DNA from: Candidatus Galloscillospira excrementipullorum
GTDB taxonomy: Bacteria > Bacillota > Clostridia > Oscillospirales > Feifaniaceae
Direction of reading: 5' to 3'
Assembly (NCBI GenBank): GCA_018714125.1
Contig: DVNV01000031.1
Coordinates: forward strand, 1-35,530
Length of the DNA: 35,530 nucleotides
Shown: one piece after another, positions 16,828 through 24,218 of the stretch
Layout: every line of letters starts with the position of its first letter
How positions within the stretch are numbered: position 1 is the stretch's first letter
Notes under the pieces: generated by a model
The model's database searches: none
Seen by the model: only the letters and a program-made list of their open reading frames with translations
What the model was told of the DNA's origin: nothing
Made by a program: the position numbers and the translations under genes

Positions 16828-17928
16828 TTACGGCTGCCCGGGCGCGAAGGAGACGTCGGAATCGGCGGCTCCGGCCTCCGAAAGGGCGCCGTCCCCGGAA
16901 CCGCCCCCGGTATTTTGGGGGGCTTTGGGGCCCTGGGGTCTGCGGCGGCGGCGCCGGCTGCGGCCGCCCGAGCCCGACGCGCTGCTGCGCGGCCCGCCCG
17001 AGCCGGCGGGAGAGATGACCACCCGACGGCTGGGCTCGTGACCGATGGAGCCGGTCTCAACGCCCTCCACCTCCTGCAGCGCCGAGTGGATGACGCGGCG
17101 CTCGTAGGGGTTCATGGGTTCAAGCGTCACGCTCTTTTGCAGGCGCACCACCTTGTCGGCCATCTTGAGGGCCAGCGAAACCAGCACCTCTTCGCGCTTG
17201 GCACGGTAGTTTTCGATGTCGAGCGAGACTTTGGAGAAGCGGTCGTCGGCATGGCCGGCGACAAGGCTTGTCAGGTACTGCAGGGCGTCCAGCGTCTCGC
17301 CCCTGCGCCCAATCAGCAGGCCCATGTTGTCTCCCGAGAGCGAGATGCGCAGCACGGTTCCGTCGCTGCTGGCAGACATGTCGACCGGCAGCTCCAGGAT
17401 GGAGAAAATCTCCTGCAAAAAGGCCTCTGCACGGGTGTCCGACACCGGCTCAAAGGGGCGTGCCGGCTCCTGGGGGGCCGCCTCGGCGGCGCGGGGCTCG
17501 GCTTTGCGCTGCGCGGCCTGCTGCTGCGGCCGGGGCTCACCCTTGGCGCGCTGCCGCCGCTCTTTCTGGGGGGCGGGGGCATCCTGCTGCCTCGGGGCGG
17601 AAACGGGAGCCGCGCCTTCGGACGAAGCCTCACGCGGCGGCTGGGGTTTTGCGGCTCTGTCGGACGCCTCGCGCGGCGCCTGGGGCTGCTGCTTTGGAGT
17701 CTGGGGCTTTGGGGCGGCGGGCTGCGGCTTTGGGTCGGGCTGCTGCACCTCGTAGGTCAGGCGCACCTTGGCGTCCTGGGCGCCCAGTCCAAACAGAAAT
17801 CCCTTGGAGGGGGTCTGCAGCACCTCCACGCTCACGCTGTCGCGGTCAAGCCCCAGCGCGGCGCAGCCGGCCTCAATGGCCTCGTCAATGGTTTTGCCTG
17901 TGGCAATATGCTCCATGGTGACTGTCAT
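16828..17928 (-). CDS. jag: Jag/KhpB (EloR) RNA-binding protein with Arg-rich tail
   Basis: A 366-residue Jag. The Jag-N domain (about 1-58; GKTIDEAIEAGCAALGL and the SKGFLFGLGAQDAKVRL loop) is followed by a long Pro/Gln/Ala-rich linker (about 60-165), a KH domain (GLLIGRRGETLDALQYLTSLV, GxxG visible as GRRGE) and an R3H domain (YERRVIHSALQE). Knowledge: KhpB/EloR binds RNA and regulates cell elongation. Seen as odd: a C-terminal extension of about 60 residues with a polyarginine run (GGRSRRRRRRPQGPK) and then an acidic/Gly tail. ATG 17928 overlaps the yidC stop (ATGA) and has AAAGGAGG at 9 bases. Confidence 0.93.
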   Translation of the reverse strand: MTVTMEHIATGKTIDEAIEAGCAALGLDRDSVSVEVLQTPSKGFLFGLGAQDAKVRLTYEVQQPDPKPQPAAPKPQTPKQQPQAPREASDRAAKPQPPREASSEGAAPVSAPRQQDAPAPQKERRQRAKGEPRPQQQAAQRKAEPRAAEAAPQEPARPFEPVSDTRAEAFLQEIFSILELPVDMSASSDGTVLRISLSGDNMGLLIGRRGETLDALQYLTSLVAGHADDRFSKVSLDIENYRAKREEVLVSLALKMADKVVRLQKSVTLEPMNPYERRVIHSALQEVEGVETGSIGHEPSRRVVISPAGSGGPRSSASGSGGRSRRRRRRPQGPKAPQNTGGGSGDGALSEAGAADSDVSFAPGQP

Positions 17929-19049
17929 TCTTCTTCGTCGCCTCCTTTTGCGGATTTATCAACCGGAGGCAAATCGTGGTCGATGGGGTCGGGGATGTGA
18001 TCCCGGAATCCGAGCACCTTGGCATAATTTTTCCTTTTGCGCTCCTTCATGGCCTGCATTTGTGCCTCCACCTGCGGGCTCATGGGGGGCGGGCTGGCGG
18101 GCTGCTGCTCCTCGGGGGGCTGCTGCCCGGCCTTCAGGCCGCCGAGATTGGCCTTGCGGCGCGCAAGGCGCTCCTGCTTTGCCAGCTCTTCCTTTGCCTC
18201 CTGGGCGGCATAGGCCGCAGCCAGCGTCTTTTTGGGGTTCCAGATGGCGTTGAGCAGCATGCTCTGGAACATCATGAGCAGCGAGGAAAAGCCCCAGTAA
18301 AGGCCCATGCCGGAGGGCATGGTGAAGGCAATCCAGACAGACACGATGGGCATGGTGAACAGCATCTGGATTTGCATTCTCTCGGTGGCCGCCGTGGAGG
18401 GCACCGACTTCATCTGGTACCAGGACTGCAAAAAGGCGGTCAGGCCCGAGAAGATGGGCACCAGCAGCAGCATGTTGAAGGCCAGGCTGGGATGCTCGGC
18501 CAGGTTCATGCCCAGGAAGTTGTAGCTGAAGGTGCGGATGCCAGGCTCGACAAGGCCTGCGTCGACCATGGCGGGCAGGTTGGAAAACAGCGCCTCGGCA
18601 ATGGTGATTTCGGCCGTGTGCGACACGCGCTCGGCCGTCAGCAGGTTGAGGCCCAGCGCAGCGTCAAGCGCCGAAATCTGAGAGGCGCTCAGCTTGACCA
18701 CATAGGTGAGCGGCATGCGGATAATTTTGTAGAGGGAAAAGAGAATCGGCAGCTGCACCAGCATGGGCAGGCAGCCGGCCGCGGCCGAGATGCCGTTTTC
18801 CTTATAGAGGTTGCTGACCTCCAGGTTGGCGCGCATCTTGTCGGCCCCGCACTGCTTGCGGATGGCCTCCTCCTGCGGGCGCACCTTCATCTGATTGATG
18901 GTGCTGCGCTGCTGAAGCAGGCCGAGGGGCAGCAAAATGATCTTGATGGCCACGGTGAAGCCCAGAAGGCCCCAGCCGTAGCTGTTGAATTGATCGATAA
19001 ACCAGCCCAGGAGTGTCCCGAGCGGGAAATTGAGCAGCCAGTCAGTCAT
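17925..19049 (-). CDS. yidC: Membrane protein insertase YidC
   Basis: A 374-residue YidC/Oxa1/SpoIIIJ insertase. Seen: the first helix after a short N-terminus (GWGLLGFTVAIKIILLPLGL), the cytoplasmic hairpin (STINQMKVRPQEEAIRKQCG), the CLPMLVQLPILFSLYKIIR signature, MQIQMLFTMPIVSVWIAFTMPSG and GLYWGFSSLLMMFQSM. About five membrane segments are followed by a charged, Pro/Gln-rich cytoplasmic tail of about 100 residues. No lipobox is visible. An extra loop between helices 2 and 3 (about residues 120-185, SALDAALGLN...) is moderately long. ATG 19049 has AAGGAGG at about 12 bases. Confidence 0.95.
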   Translation of the reverse strand: MTDWLLNFPLGTLLGWFIDQFNSYGWGLLGFTVAIKIILLPLGLLQQRSTINQMKVRPQEEAIRKQCGADKMRANLEVSNLYKENGISAAAGCLPMLVQLPILFSLYKIIRMPLTYVVKLSASQISALDAALGLNLLTAERVSHTAEITIAEALFSNLPAMVDAGLVEPGIRTFSYNFLGMNLAEHPSLAFNMLLLVPIFSGLTAFLQSWYQMKSVPSTAATERMQIQMLFTMPIVSVWIAFTMPSGMGLYWGFSSLLMMFQSMLLNAIWNPKKTLAAAYAAQEAKEELAKQERLARRKANLGGLKAGQQPPEEQQPASPPPMSPQVEAQMQAMKERKRKNYAKVLGFRDHIPDPIDHDLPPVDKSAKGGDEEE

Positions 19050-19097
19050 GAATGTGGAAGACCTCCTTATCTGGGGGTGTTGTGCCGCCGGTGGCCG

Positions 19098-19313
19098 TCA
19101 GGGGACGGGGTCGTAGTAGTCGTGATGGCTGAAGGGATGGCAGCGCAGAAGGCGCCGCAGTGCGAGCCAGCCGCCCTTCCAGGGGCCGTAGCGCGTGATG
19201 GCCTCAACGGCATACGCCGAGCAGGTGGGCGTGTAGCGGCAGCAGGGCGGGAAAAGCGGTGAAATAAACCTCTGATAGCCCCGGATGAGGGCCAGCATCA
19301 GAGCGCGAATCAC
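19098..19313 (-). CDS. yidD: Membrane protein insertion efficiency factor YidD
   Basis: A 71-residue YidD. The family block [32 protein letters not shown] and the C-terminal [15 protein letters not shown] are clear. It is a small membrane-associated helper of YidC-dependent insertion. It starts with GTG 19313, whose GTGA overlaps the rnpA stop, so it is coupled to rnpA. Confidence 0.95.
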   Translation of the reverse strand: MIRALMLALIRGYQRFISPLFPPCCRYTPTCSAYAVEAITRYGPWKGGWLALRRLLRCHPFSHHDYYDPVP

Positions 19314-19657
19314 GAAGATTCCCCCTTGTGCAGCAGGCCGGCGCTGCCCAGCAGGCGGGAGAGCGAGGCGTCCACCGCCTGCCGCTTGAGATGGGGCAGA
19401 CGGCTTCTCGAAACCAAAACGAAGTCAAAGCCCTGGGCGAGCCCGGGCTCGAGCAGGCGAAAGCTCTCGCGCATGAGGCGCTTGGCGCGGTTGCGTGTCA
19501 CCGCGCCGCCCACCTTCTTTCCGACGGTGAAGCCCACGCGGTTGGCGCCCAGCCTGTTTTTGGCATAGTAAACGACGATGTTGCGGTCGACAAGACTTTT
19601 TCCCCTCTTATAGAGCCGGCGAAAGTCGTTGTTGCGCGTCAGAGGGACGGCTTGCAT
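19310..19657 (-). CDS. rnpA: Ribonuclease P protein component
   Basis: A 115-residue RnpA, the protein subunit that helps RNase P RNA remove tRNA 5' leaders. Seen: [43 protein letters not shown] with the RNR signature, and [12 protein letters not shown] 19657 has AAAGGGG at 8 bases; the track start is 62 residues too early. It lies 281 bases after rpmH with a terminator-like hairpin between. Confidence 0.95.
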   Translation of the reverse strand: MQAVPLTRNNDFRRLYKRGKSLVDRNIVVYYAKNRLGANRVGFTVGKKVGGAVTRNRAKRLMRESFRLLEPGLAQGFDFVLVSRSRLPHLKRQAVDASLSRLLGSAGLLHKGESS

Positions 19658-19828
19658 TGGAAAAACCCCTTTGTCGCGGCTCCCTGTCAGGGACGGGAGC
19701 GGCAGGGCCTCTTTCCCTGCCCCGACGTGTTTTGAAAAGTGCGTCCTGCCGAGGACGAAGCTGCGGGGGCCTGCCGGGCGGCCCTGCGAGAGGGCGCCCA
19801 AAGCGGGTTGTCCGTCTTTGGACAAAGC

Positions 19829-19857
19829 AAAAAAAGGCCACATGTTGCAGTGGCCTG
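19829..19857 (-). terminator. Terminator/attenuator between rpmH and rnpA
   Basis: AGGCCAC/GTGGCCT (19836-19857) is followed on the minus strand by TTTTTTTGC. It probably limits read-through so that rpmH is made in excess over rnpA. The rest of the 19658-19938 gap holds small GC stems only. Confidence 0.75.
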
Positions 19858-19938
19858 AGGAAAAGCGGACAAGGCAGACCGCCGCACATGAAACTGGCGT
19901 CCCCGCACCGGCCGGCCTTTGAAGGGACCGTCCTGCGG

Positions 19939-20073
19939 TCAGGCGGACAGGCGGGCTCTGCCCTTGGCGCGGCGGGCGCTGAGAATACGTCTGCCGTTGC
20001 GGGTTCTCATTCTCTTGCGGAAGCCGTGCTCCTTGGCTCTATGACGCTTTTTGGGCTGATAGGTTCTCTTCAT
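19939..20073 (-). CDS. rpmH: 50S ribosomal protein L34
   Basis: Too short for the ORF track. The minus strand encodes a 44-residue L34: [20 protein letters not shown], then [20 protein letters not shown] and a short end, with stop TGA at 19939. It is a small basic protein of the large ribosomal subunit. AAAGGAGG lies 10 bases before ATG 20073. It is the first gene of the rpmH-rnpA-yidD-yidC-jag unit, under a consensus promoter. Confidence 0.98.
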   Translation of the reverse strand: MKRTYQPKKRHRAKEHGFRKRMRTRNGRRILSARRAKGRARLSA

Positions 20074-20203
20074 TGTGCGTGCACCTCCTTTTTCAAATTC
20101 ATATCACGGCGGGCGGGCCGGAGGTTCTCCGGCGCGGTTCGTCTTGCAGATGTCCCGCCCGCTAAGACGAGTCGGAAAAAAGCCGTCAAAATCGGCAAAA
20201 TAC

Positions 20204-20233
20204 ATTATATAAAACTGTTTGGGGGTTTGTCAA
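20204..20233 (-). promoter_or_regulatory. Strong rpmH promoter
   Basis: Perfect TTGACA (20228-20233) and TATAAT (20204-20209) with an 18-bp spacer on the minus strand, about 130 bases before rpmH. Confidence 0.9.
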
Positions 20234-20285
20234 CAAAATATCTCGCAAAACCTGCGGCTTTTGTGAGTTTTCTCTTTGAAAAGTC

Positions 20286-20427
20286 CCGTGCTGAGGCTTT
20301 GGGGCCGCCCAAAGCCTCAGCACGGCAGGGCCCGCCCCCTGCGCCGGCAGACTGCCGGCGCAGGGGGCGGGCCCTTGTCCCCCGGCGTTTGCAAAGGGAC
20401 GAAAGCCCTTTTGCAAACGCCGGGGGA
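20286..20427. repeat. Three consecutive long perfect hairpins
   Basis: Back-to-back inverted repeats: 20286-20325 (18-bp arms, loop GCCG), 20327-20375 (24-bp arms around one base) and 20378-20427 (21/22-base arms with one bulge, 7-base loop). They fill the space between the end of the M20 peptidase gene and the rpmH promoter. They may terminate peptidase transcription, but none has an adjacent U-tract, and one hairpin would have been enough. Confidence 0.8.
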
Positions 20428-20449
20428 TAAGCTGCAGTGGACGCAGAGG

Positions 20450-21697
20450 TTACTTGGAGGCAAGAGGCGTTGTCTTGCCCTTGACGCCTGCCATGAGAAG
20501 AGCCAGCAGCAGGGTGCCGCCGGTGGCAATGTGCCGGTCGGTGTTGTCGTAGTACTCGTCGAGGGCGTGGGCGCCGCCGCCCGAGCCGCCGCTTCCGATG
20601 CACACCGAGGGGACACCGGCGTAGATGCCCATGGTGCAGTTGGTGGCGCCGCCCACCGAGAAGGTGGGCTCGATGCCGCAGTCCTTGATGACGGTGTAGA
20701 GCGCCTCAACCAGGGGGATGTTGGCCGACTGGGTCACGGCCGGCACGTCGACATACTGCTTGGTGTCCCAGGTCACGGTATCGGCACCCCAGCGTGCCGT
20801 CTCCTCGTCGCAGGCCTCCTGCGCCGCCTGCATAATCTGGTTGTGCAGCGTCTCGAGGAAGTCCTGACGGTTGGAGCGGTAGTTGATTTTGATTTGGGAA
20901 TCCGAGGCCACGGCGTTGATGGCCGAATCGTTGCCGGCGTGGAAGTTGGAGACGCAATAGATGGTGCCGCTGTCGGGCGGAACCTGGATGGAGGCAATCT
21001 TGACCACGCAGCGCGCGGCGGCATACAGGGAGTTGGAGACCTTGCCGAAGGCGCCGGCGGCGTGGCCGCCCTTGGAGTGGAAGTTGATTTCGCAGGTGCG
21101 CAGGCCGGTGCCGTTGAAGACGATGTTGCCAAAGCCGCTTCCGTCGATGCTGATGGAGGCGTCATAGGTATTTTCGCTCATGTGCTTTTTCATGCCGCCA
21201 AGGGCCCCCATGCCCTCCTCCTCCACGGTGCCCATGAAGAAGAGGTCGCCCTCGGTTTCGATGTTTCCGGCGTTGAGCGCGCGGATGACGCTGAGGATGG
21301 AGGCCATGCCCGAGGTGTCGTCGTTGACGCCGGGCAGGTAGACGCGGCTGCCCTCAAACTTGGGCTCGAGCACGGTGTCGAGCGGGAAAACGGTGTCCAT
21401 ATGGGCTTCCAGGATGACGCGCGGGCCCTTGCCGCTTCCCCGGCGCACGCCGATGGCGTTGCCGAAGCGGTCGAGGTGCACGTCTTCCAGGCCGAGCTCC
21501 TTGAGATATTCGCAGAAGGCCAGCGCCTTTTCACGCTCGTGGAAGGTGGGGGCGGGGATTTTTGCCATGGCAACCTGCTGCTCAAGCGTCAGTTCCGAGT
21601 CGGTCTTGAGGAAGTCGAGCGACGTTTTGACGCAGGGCAGTGCCTTGAGCTGCGCAAGGGTTTGCTCCACAACGGGAGAAACGGTGAAGTTGTCCAT
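20450..21697 (-). CDS. M20-family metallopeptidase (PepT-like)
   Basis: A 415-residue zinc peptidase of the M20 family. Seen: metal ligand and motif EAHMDTV (H99, D101), GVNDDTSG (D126/D127 region), the catalytic pair in TVEEEGMGALGG (E159-E161), SIDGSG (D185), a Lid/dimerisation domain (about 200-310) and the C-terminal ligand region GGAHALDEYY (H377). Such enzymes cleave di- or tripeptides or acyl amino acids in the cytoplasm; the exact substrate is not readable. ATG 21697 has AAAAGGAGG at 8 bases, and the track ORF is 136 residues too long. It stands where dnaA often stands in Firmicutes, upstream of rpmH, but on the same strand. Confidence 0.9.
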   Translation of the reverse strand: MDNFTVSPVVEQTLAQLKALPCVKTSLDFLKTDSELTLEQQVAMAKIPAPTFHEREKALAFCEYLKELGLEDVHLDRFGNAIGVRRGSGKGPRVILEAHMDTVFPLDTVLEPKFEGSRVYLPGVNDDTSGMASILSVIRALNAGNIETEGDLFFMGTVEEEGMGALGGMKKHMSENTYDASISIDGSGFGNIVFNGTGLRTCEINFHSKGGHAAGAFGKVSNSLYAAARCVVKIASIQVPPDSGTIYCVSNFHAGNDSAINAVASDSQIKINYRSNRQDFLETLHNQIMQAAQEACDEETARWGADTVTWDTKQYVDVPAVTQSANIPLVEALYTVIKDCGIEPTFSVGGATNCTMGIYAGVPSVCIGSGGSGGGAHALDEYYDNTDRHIATGGTLLLALLMAGVKGKTTPLASK

Positions 21698-21746
21698 AAA
21701 GAGGGCCTCCTTTTGAAAATTTTTGGAAAACTGGTTTTCAAAAAAC

Positions 21747-21775
21747 ATTATAATGCCCAGACGGGCGTATTGCAA
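21747..21775 (-). promoter_or_regulatory. Promoter of the M20 peptidase gene
   Basis: TTGCAA (21770-21775), 17-bp spacer, TATAAT (21747-21752) on the minus strand, 50 bases before the start codon. Confidence 0.75.
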
Positions 21776-21914
21776 GAAAAATACGCAGCCGGCACAGGGC
21801 CCCCGACGCGTCTCGGCACGGGAAAAGGCGCCTGCCGGGGGCCTTTTGCGGGAGCGCAGGGGGGCGGGGAGGGGCTTTTGCGGCGAAGTGCGACACGTTT
21901 TCCTTTTTTGCCGC

Positions 21915-21942
21915 ACCACTTTTCGCCTGCCGACATAAGATA
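21915..21942 (+). promoter_or_regulatory. Putative sigma-K-type promoter
   Basis: AC (21915) - 17 bases - CATAAGATA (21934-21942) fits the Bacillus sigma-K pattern AC-N16/17-CATANNNTA. It lies about 115 bases upstream of a cysteine-rich gene that looks like a spore-surface protein. The pattern is short, so chance is possible. Confidence 0.45.
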
Positions 21943-22055
21943 AAGCGGATGGCCCCGATGGGCGGTGTCGCCTGCGGCCACATCCCAATTTTGAAACGTG
22001 GCGCGCCAGGCAAGGCGCCCTGCGCCATGTGATTCTTAGAAATGGAGGAATCCTC

Positions 22056-23426
22056 ATGCGTCTGGAACTGCAATCGGCGCTGTGCGCCGAGCTCACGGAG
22101 GCCAATCTGCGCGGGATGGCCTTTGACGGCAGTTATTTCTATGTCCCGCTTCCCGCCACAGGGCAGGTGCAAAAGCTCGACCGTCAGCTTGGCCTGGTGG
22201 CGACGCTGTCGGCCGGCCGCCGGTACGACCTGCTCTACTGGGACGAAGTCGGCCAGGTTTTTTGGGCGGCGTCTGCCGAGGTGCCCCGCACGGTGTTCCG
22301 CCTCTCCCCCGCCTTTGCGCTGCAGGAGACGGTGACGCTGGCAACGGCGTCCTGCGAAAGCACCCCCATCCGCTCCATCGGCGTCAACTGCAGGAGCAAC
22401 CGCCTGCTCATCACCACGCCCTCTTGTGTCAACGAATACGAGAAAAACGGGGCCTTTGTGGCAACGAGGCTGCGCGCCGGCACCGGCGTTTCGCTCTCGT
22501 ACGTCCTGACCATCGCGCCCTACACGCTGATTTCCTACACAAAGAACGGAAGAAACTTCTTGGAGCTCTCGGATGCCTCGGGCAACAACCTGGGCAACCT
22601 GCGCACGCCGCGAGGCGTTTTCCTGGGCGCGCTGCTCTTTGACCCGCGCAGCGCCCCCTCGAGCGCGGCCGCCTACATCGCCGCCTGGCGCGGCGGCAGA
22701 AGCATGGTGCTGCGCCAGCCGCTCGGCGTTGTCCCCGACAACTGCAATTTCGGGGCCGGCGCAGATGGGGATACCGACAACTCCTGCTCTTGCAACTGCG
22801 GAAACTGGAACGGCTGCGGCAACTGGAACGGCTGCGGCAACTGGAACGGCTGCGGAAACATGGGGGCAAACAACTGCCACCTGTGCGGCAACTGGAACGG
22901 CTGCAACTGCGGCAATATGGGCACAAACGGCTGCGGCTGCAACTGCGGCGTCATGGGCAATGCCGACCCCTGCGCCTGCGCCTGTGCCTGTGCCATGGCG
23001 CAGGCCGGCCACTGCGGCTGCCACAGCCACGACTGCGGCGACGAGGAAGAGGAGGAGCGCACGCCCTGCCAGAGCGCAGTGGATGCGGCCGACGACATCT
23101 TGGGCGCCATCAACCAGATCAACGATGCCGTGGCACAGCTTCTCAAGGAGTGCTGCGACGTCTCCGACGACGAAGAGGATGAGGGCGGCGACGGCTGCCA
23201 TCACTGCGGCGGACACCGCCGTCCCCGGCCCGGCAAGGCCTGCAGCTTGGGCGGCAACAGCAAGAACCGGCTCCGTGAACTGGAGCAGCTGCTGCTGTCC
23301 CAGCTGCAGACCGTGCAGGAGACCGAAACTCCTGCCGTTGTCGGAGAGGGGGGAACTCCATGTGCTGCCGGAACCGCAGACCAGAGCCGCAGTGCCAGTG
23401 CGACAGATCTTGTCTTTGTCGGCTGA
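22056..23426 (+). CDS. Cysteine-rich repeat protein, probable spore-surface component
   Basis: A 456-residue protein that I cannot assign to a named family. Residues 1-228 look like beta-propeller-type repeats (FDGSYFYVPLPATGQVQKLD, YDLLYWDEVGQVFWAAS). Residues 230-330 are packed with Cys, Gly and Asn, including three exact NWNGCG repeats and a CACACACA run, and a polyacidic stretch follows (DEEEEE). A helical segment (QSAVDAADDILGAINQINDAVAQLL) ending in CC then leads to a CHHCGGH motif and a Gln/Glu-rich helix. About 27 Cys lie between residues 230 and 410. There is no signal peptide, as expected for a protein assembled onto spores from the mother cell. ATG 22056 with GGAGG at 7 bases is preferred over the track start. 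A sigma-K-like promoter supports the spore idea; metal storage is an alternative. Confidence 0.7.
   Translation: MRLELQSALCAELTEANLRGMAFDGSYFYVPLPATGQVQKLDRQLGLVATLSAGRRYDLLYWDEVGQVFWAASAEVPRTVFRLSPAFALQETVTLATASCESTPIRSIGVNCRSNRLLITTPSCVNEYEKNGAFVATRLRAGTGVSLSYVLTIAPYTLISYTKNGRNFLELSDASGNNLGNLRTPRGVFLGALLFDPRSAPSSAAAYIAAWRGGRSMVLRQPLGVVPDNCNFGAGADGDTDNSCSCNCGNWNGCGNWNGCGNWNGCGNMGANNCHLCGNWNGCNCGNMGTNGCGCNCGVMGNADPCACACACAMAQAGHCGCHSHDCGDEEEEERTPCQSAVDAADDILGAINQINDAVAQLLKECCDVSDDEEDEGGDGCHHCGGHRRPRPGKACSLGGNSKNRLRELEQLLLSQLQTVQETETPAVVGEGGTPCAAGTADQSRSASATDLVFVG
22803..22856 (+). repeat. 18-bp tandem repeat, three units, in frame
   Basis: Unit AACTGGAACGGCTGCGGC occurs three times head to tail (the last ends GGA) and encodes NWNGCG each time. 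A diverged half-unit recurs at about 22889 (AACTGGAACGGCTGC). Copy number could vary by slippage. Confidence 0.9.
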
Positions 23427-23497
23427 TTTGCTGCCTGTGCCTTTGCGGCAGGGACCGATGTGAGCCGAGAGGCAGATGCCTGAGAAGCCGCTGGTAG
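23360..23497 (+). CDS. 45-residue Cys/Arg-rich microprotein, overlapping
   Basis: Not in the ORF track. It starts at ATG 23360 inside the last 67 bases of the cysteine-rich gene in another frame and ends at TAG 23495. The product has 12 Cys and 11 Arg in 45 residues (MCCRNRRPEPQ..., CLCRLICCLCLCGRDRC). A purine-rich GAGAGGGGGG lies 6 bases before the start. Cys come as CC, CxC and CxxC, which suggests disulfide cross-linking or metal binding. The overlap with another Cys-rich gene and the two terminators right after it suggest one transcript and a shared role. Alternative: a chance ORF; the good ribosome binding site and the biased composition argue against that. Confidence 0.6.
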   Translation: MCCRNRRPEPQCQCDRSCLCRLICCLCLCGRDRCEPRGRCLRSRW

Positions 23498-23528
23498 GCC
23501 CTGACGCAGCAGGTCACAGAGGGAATTT

Positions 23529-23594
23529 GCGCAAGGGGAGGGGAAAACGGCTTTTCCCCTCCCCTTGCGCGCCGGGGGGCCGCCCCCCTTTTTT
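23529..23594 (+). terminator. Double terminator after the Cys-rich genes
   Basis: A 19-bp perfect hairpin (23529-23570, loop CGGC) is followed at once by a second stem GGGGGG-CCG-CCCCCC with six T (23574-23594). The second is a canonical intrinsic terminator. Confidence 0.85.
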
Positions 23595-23659
23595 GCCCGG
23601 CGGGCAGGCATAAAAAGAGCGGCCGCAGGGCAAAATTTCGCTTTTCGGAACCGGGGGGA

Positions 23660-23670
23660 TATGGTATAAT
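23660..23670 (+). promoter_or_regulatory. Extended -10 promoter
   Basis: TATGGTATAAT contains TG-n-TATAAT (TATAAT at 23665-23670). No good -35 is seen. It serves the zinc-ribbon/hydrolase pair. Confidence 0.6.
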
Positions 23671-23756
23671 CGGTATTAAATAGGAAAGGGGGCGCACAGA
23701 AGGGTGCGCTTTGACCGGCTGGTGTCCGGCGGGGACATGTGCGAAGGGAGAGGGCA

Positions 23757-24212
23757 ATGGGGCTTGACAAAAAGAATGCTTCAGACTGGGTGAAGGGGCT
23801 GCCCTTCCTGCTTGTGCTGGGAGTGCTGGTGGGCACGCAGGTGTTTGCCGTTGTGCTGATTGTCTGCATCGTCGCGCTGATTGTCTGGACGGTGGTGCAG
23901 GTGTCAAGGAAGAACAGGTCTTTCCCGGCTGCGGCCCGGGGCAAAAAGGCTTCCCGCCCGTCCACGGCAGCCGCGCCGGACAACCGTCCGCTCATGCCGG
24001 TGACCATGGATTCCGACCAGCCGCACAGTCACAGCGCCAAGAGCACCTATGACCCCATGACCGGCGAATACCTGTTTTTGGACATCCAGCCCTGCACCTG
24101 CCCCAACTGCGGCTTTGTGACCGACACGTCGCACCGCTTTTGCTCGAGGTGCGACACCGACCTCACACGGCCGCACAGCGGAAAGGCCTCATTTTTCAGA
24201 CGAAAGGACTGA
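23757..24212 (+). CDS. Small membrane protein with C-terminal zinc ribbon
   Basis: A 151-residue protein of unknown function. Two closely spaced hydrophobic stretches (about residues 14-48: LPFLLVLGVLVGTQVFAVVL, then IVCIVALIVWTVVQV) are followed by a basic, Ala/Ser-rich linker and a C-terminal CPNCG...CSRCD zinc-ribbon (about residues 110-135). The ribbon should face the cytoplasm. ATG 23757 with GGGAGAGGG before it is preferred over GTG 23739. The hydrolase gene begins 6 bases after the stop, so the two form an operon. Confidence 0.75.
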   Translation: MGLDKKNASDWVKGLPFLLVLGVLVGTQVFAVVLIVCIVALIVWTVVQVSRKNRSFPAAARGKKASRPSTAAAPDNRPLMPVTMDSDQPHSHSAKSTYDPMTGEYLFLDIQPCTCPNCGFVTDTSHRFCSRCDTDLTRPHSGKASFFRRKD

Positions 24213-24218
24213 TTTGGC

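Noticed and set aside
20286-20427. Hairpin block as insertion sequence ends or a replication origin
   Set aside because: No transposase or target duplication, no DnaA boxes and no AT-rich unwinding element were seen beside it.
22803-22856. 18-bp repeats as a CRISPR array
   Set aside because: The repeats are directly adjacent without spacers, in frame and inside a coding region.
21738-23216. 492-residue minus-strand ORF opposite the Cys-rich gene
   Set aside because: Ala/Val-rich complement of the Cys-rich repeat region; the plus-strand frame has the better start, repeat periodicity and composition.
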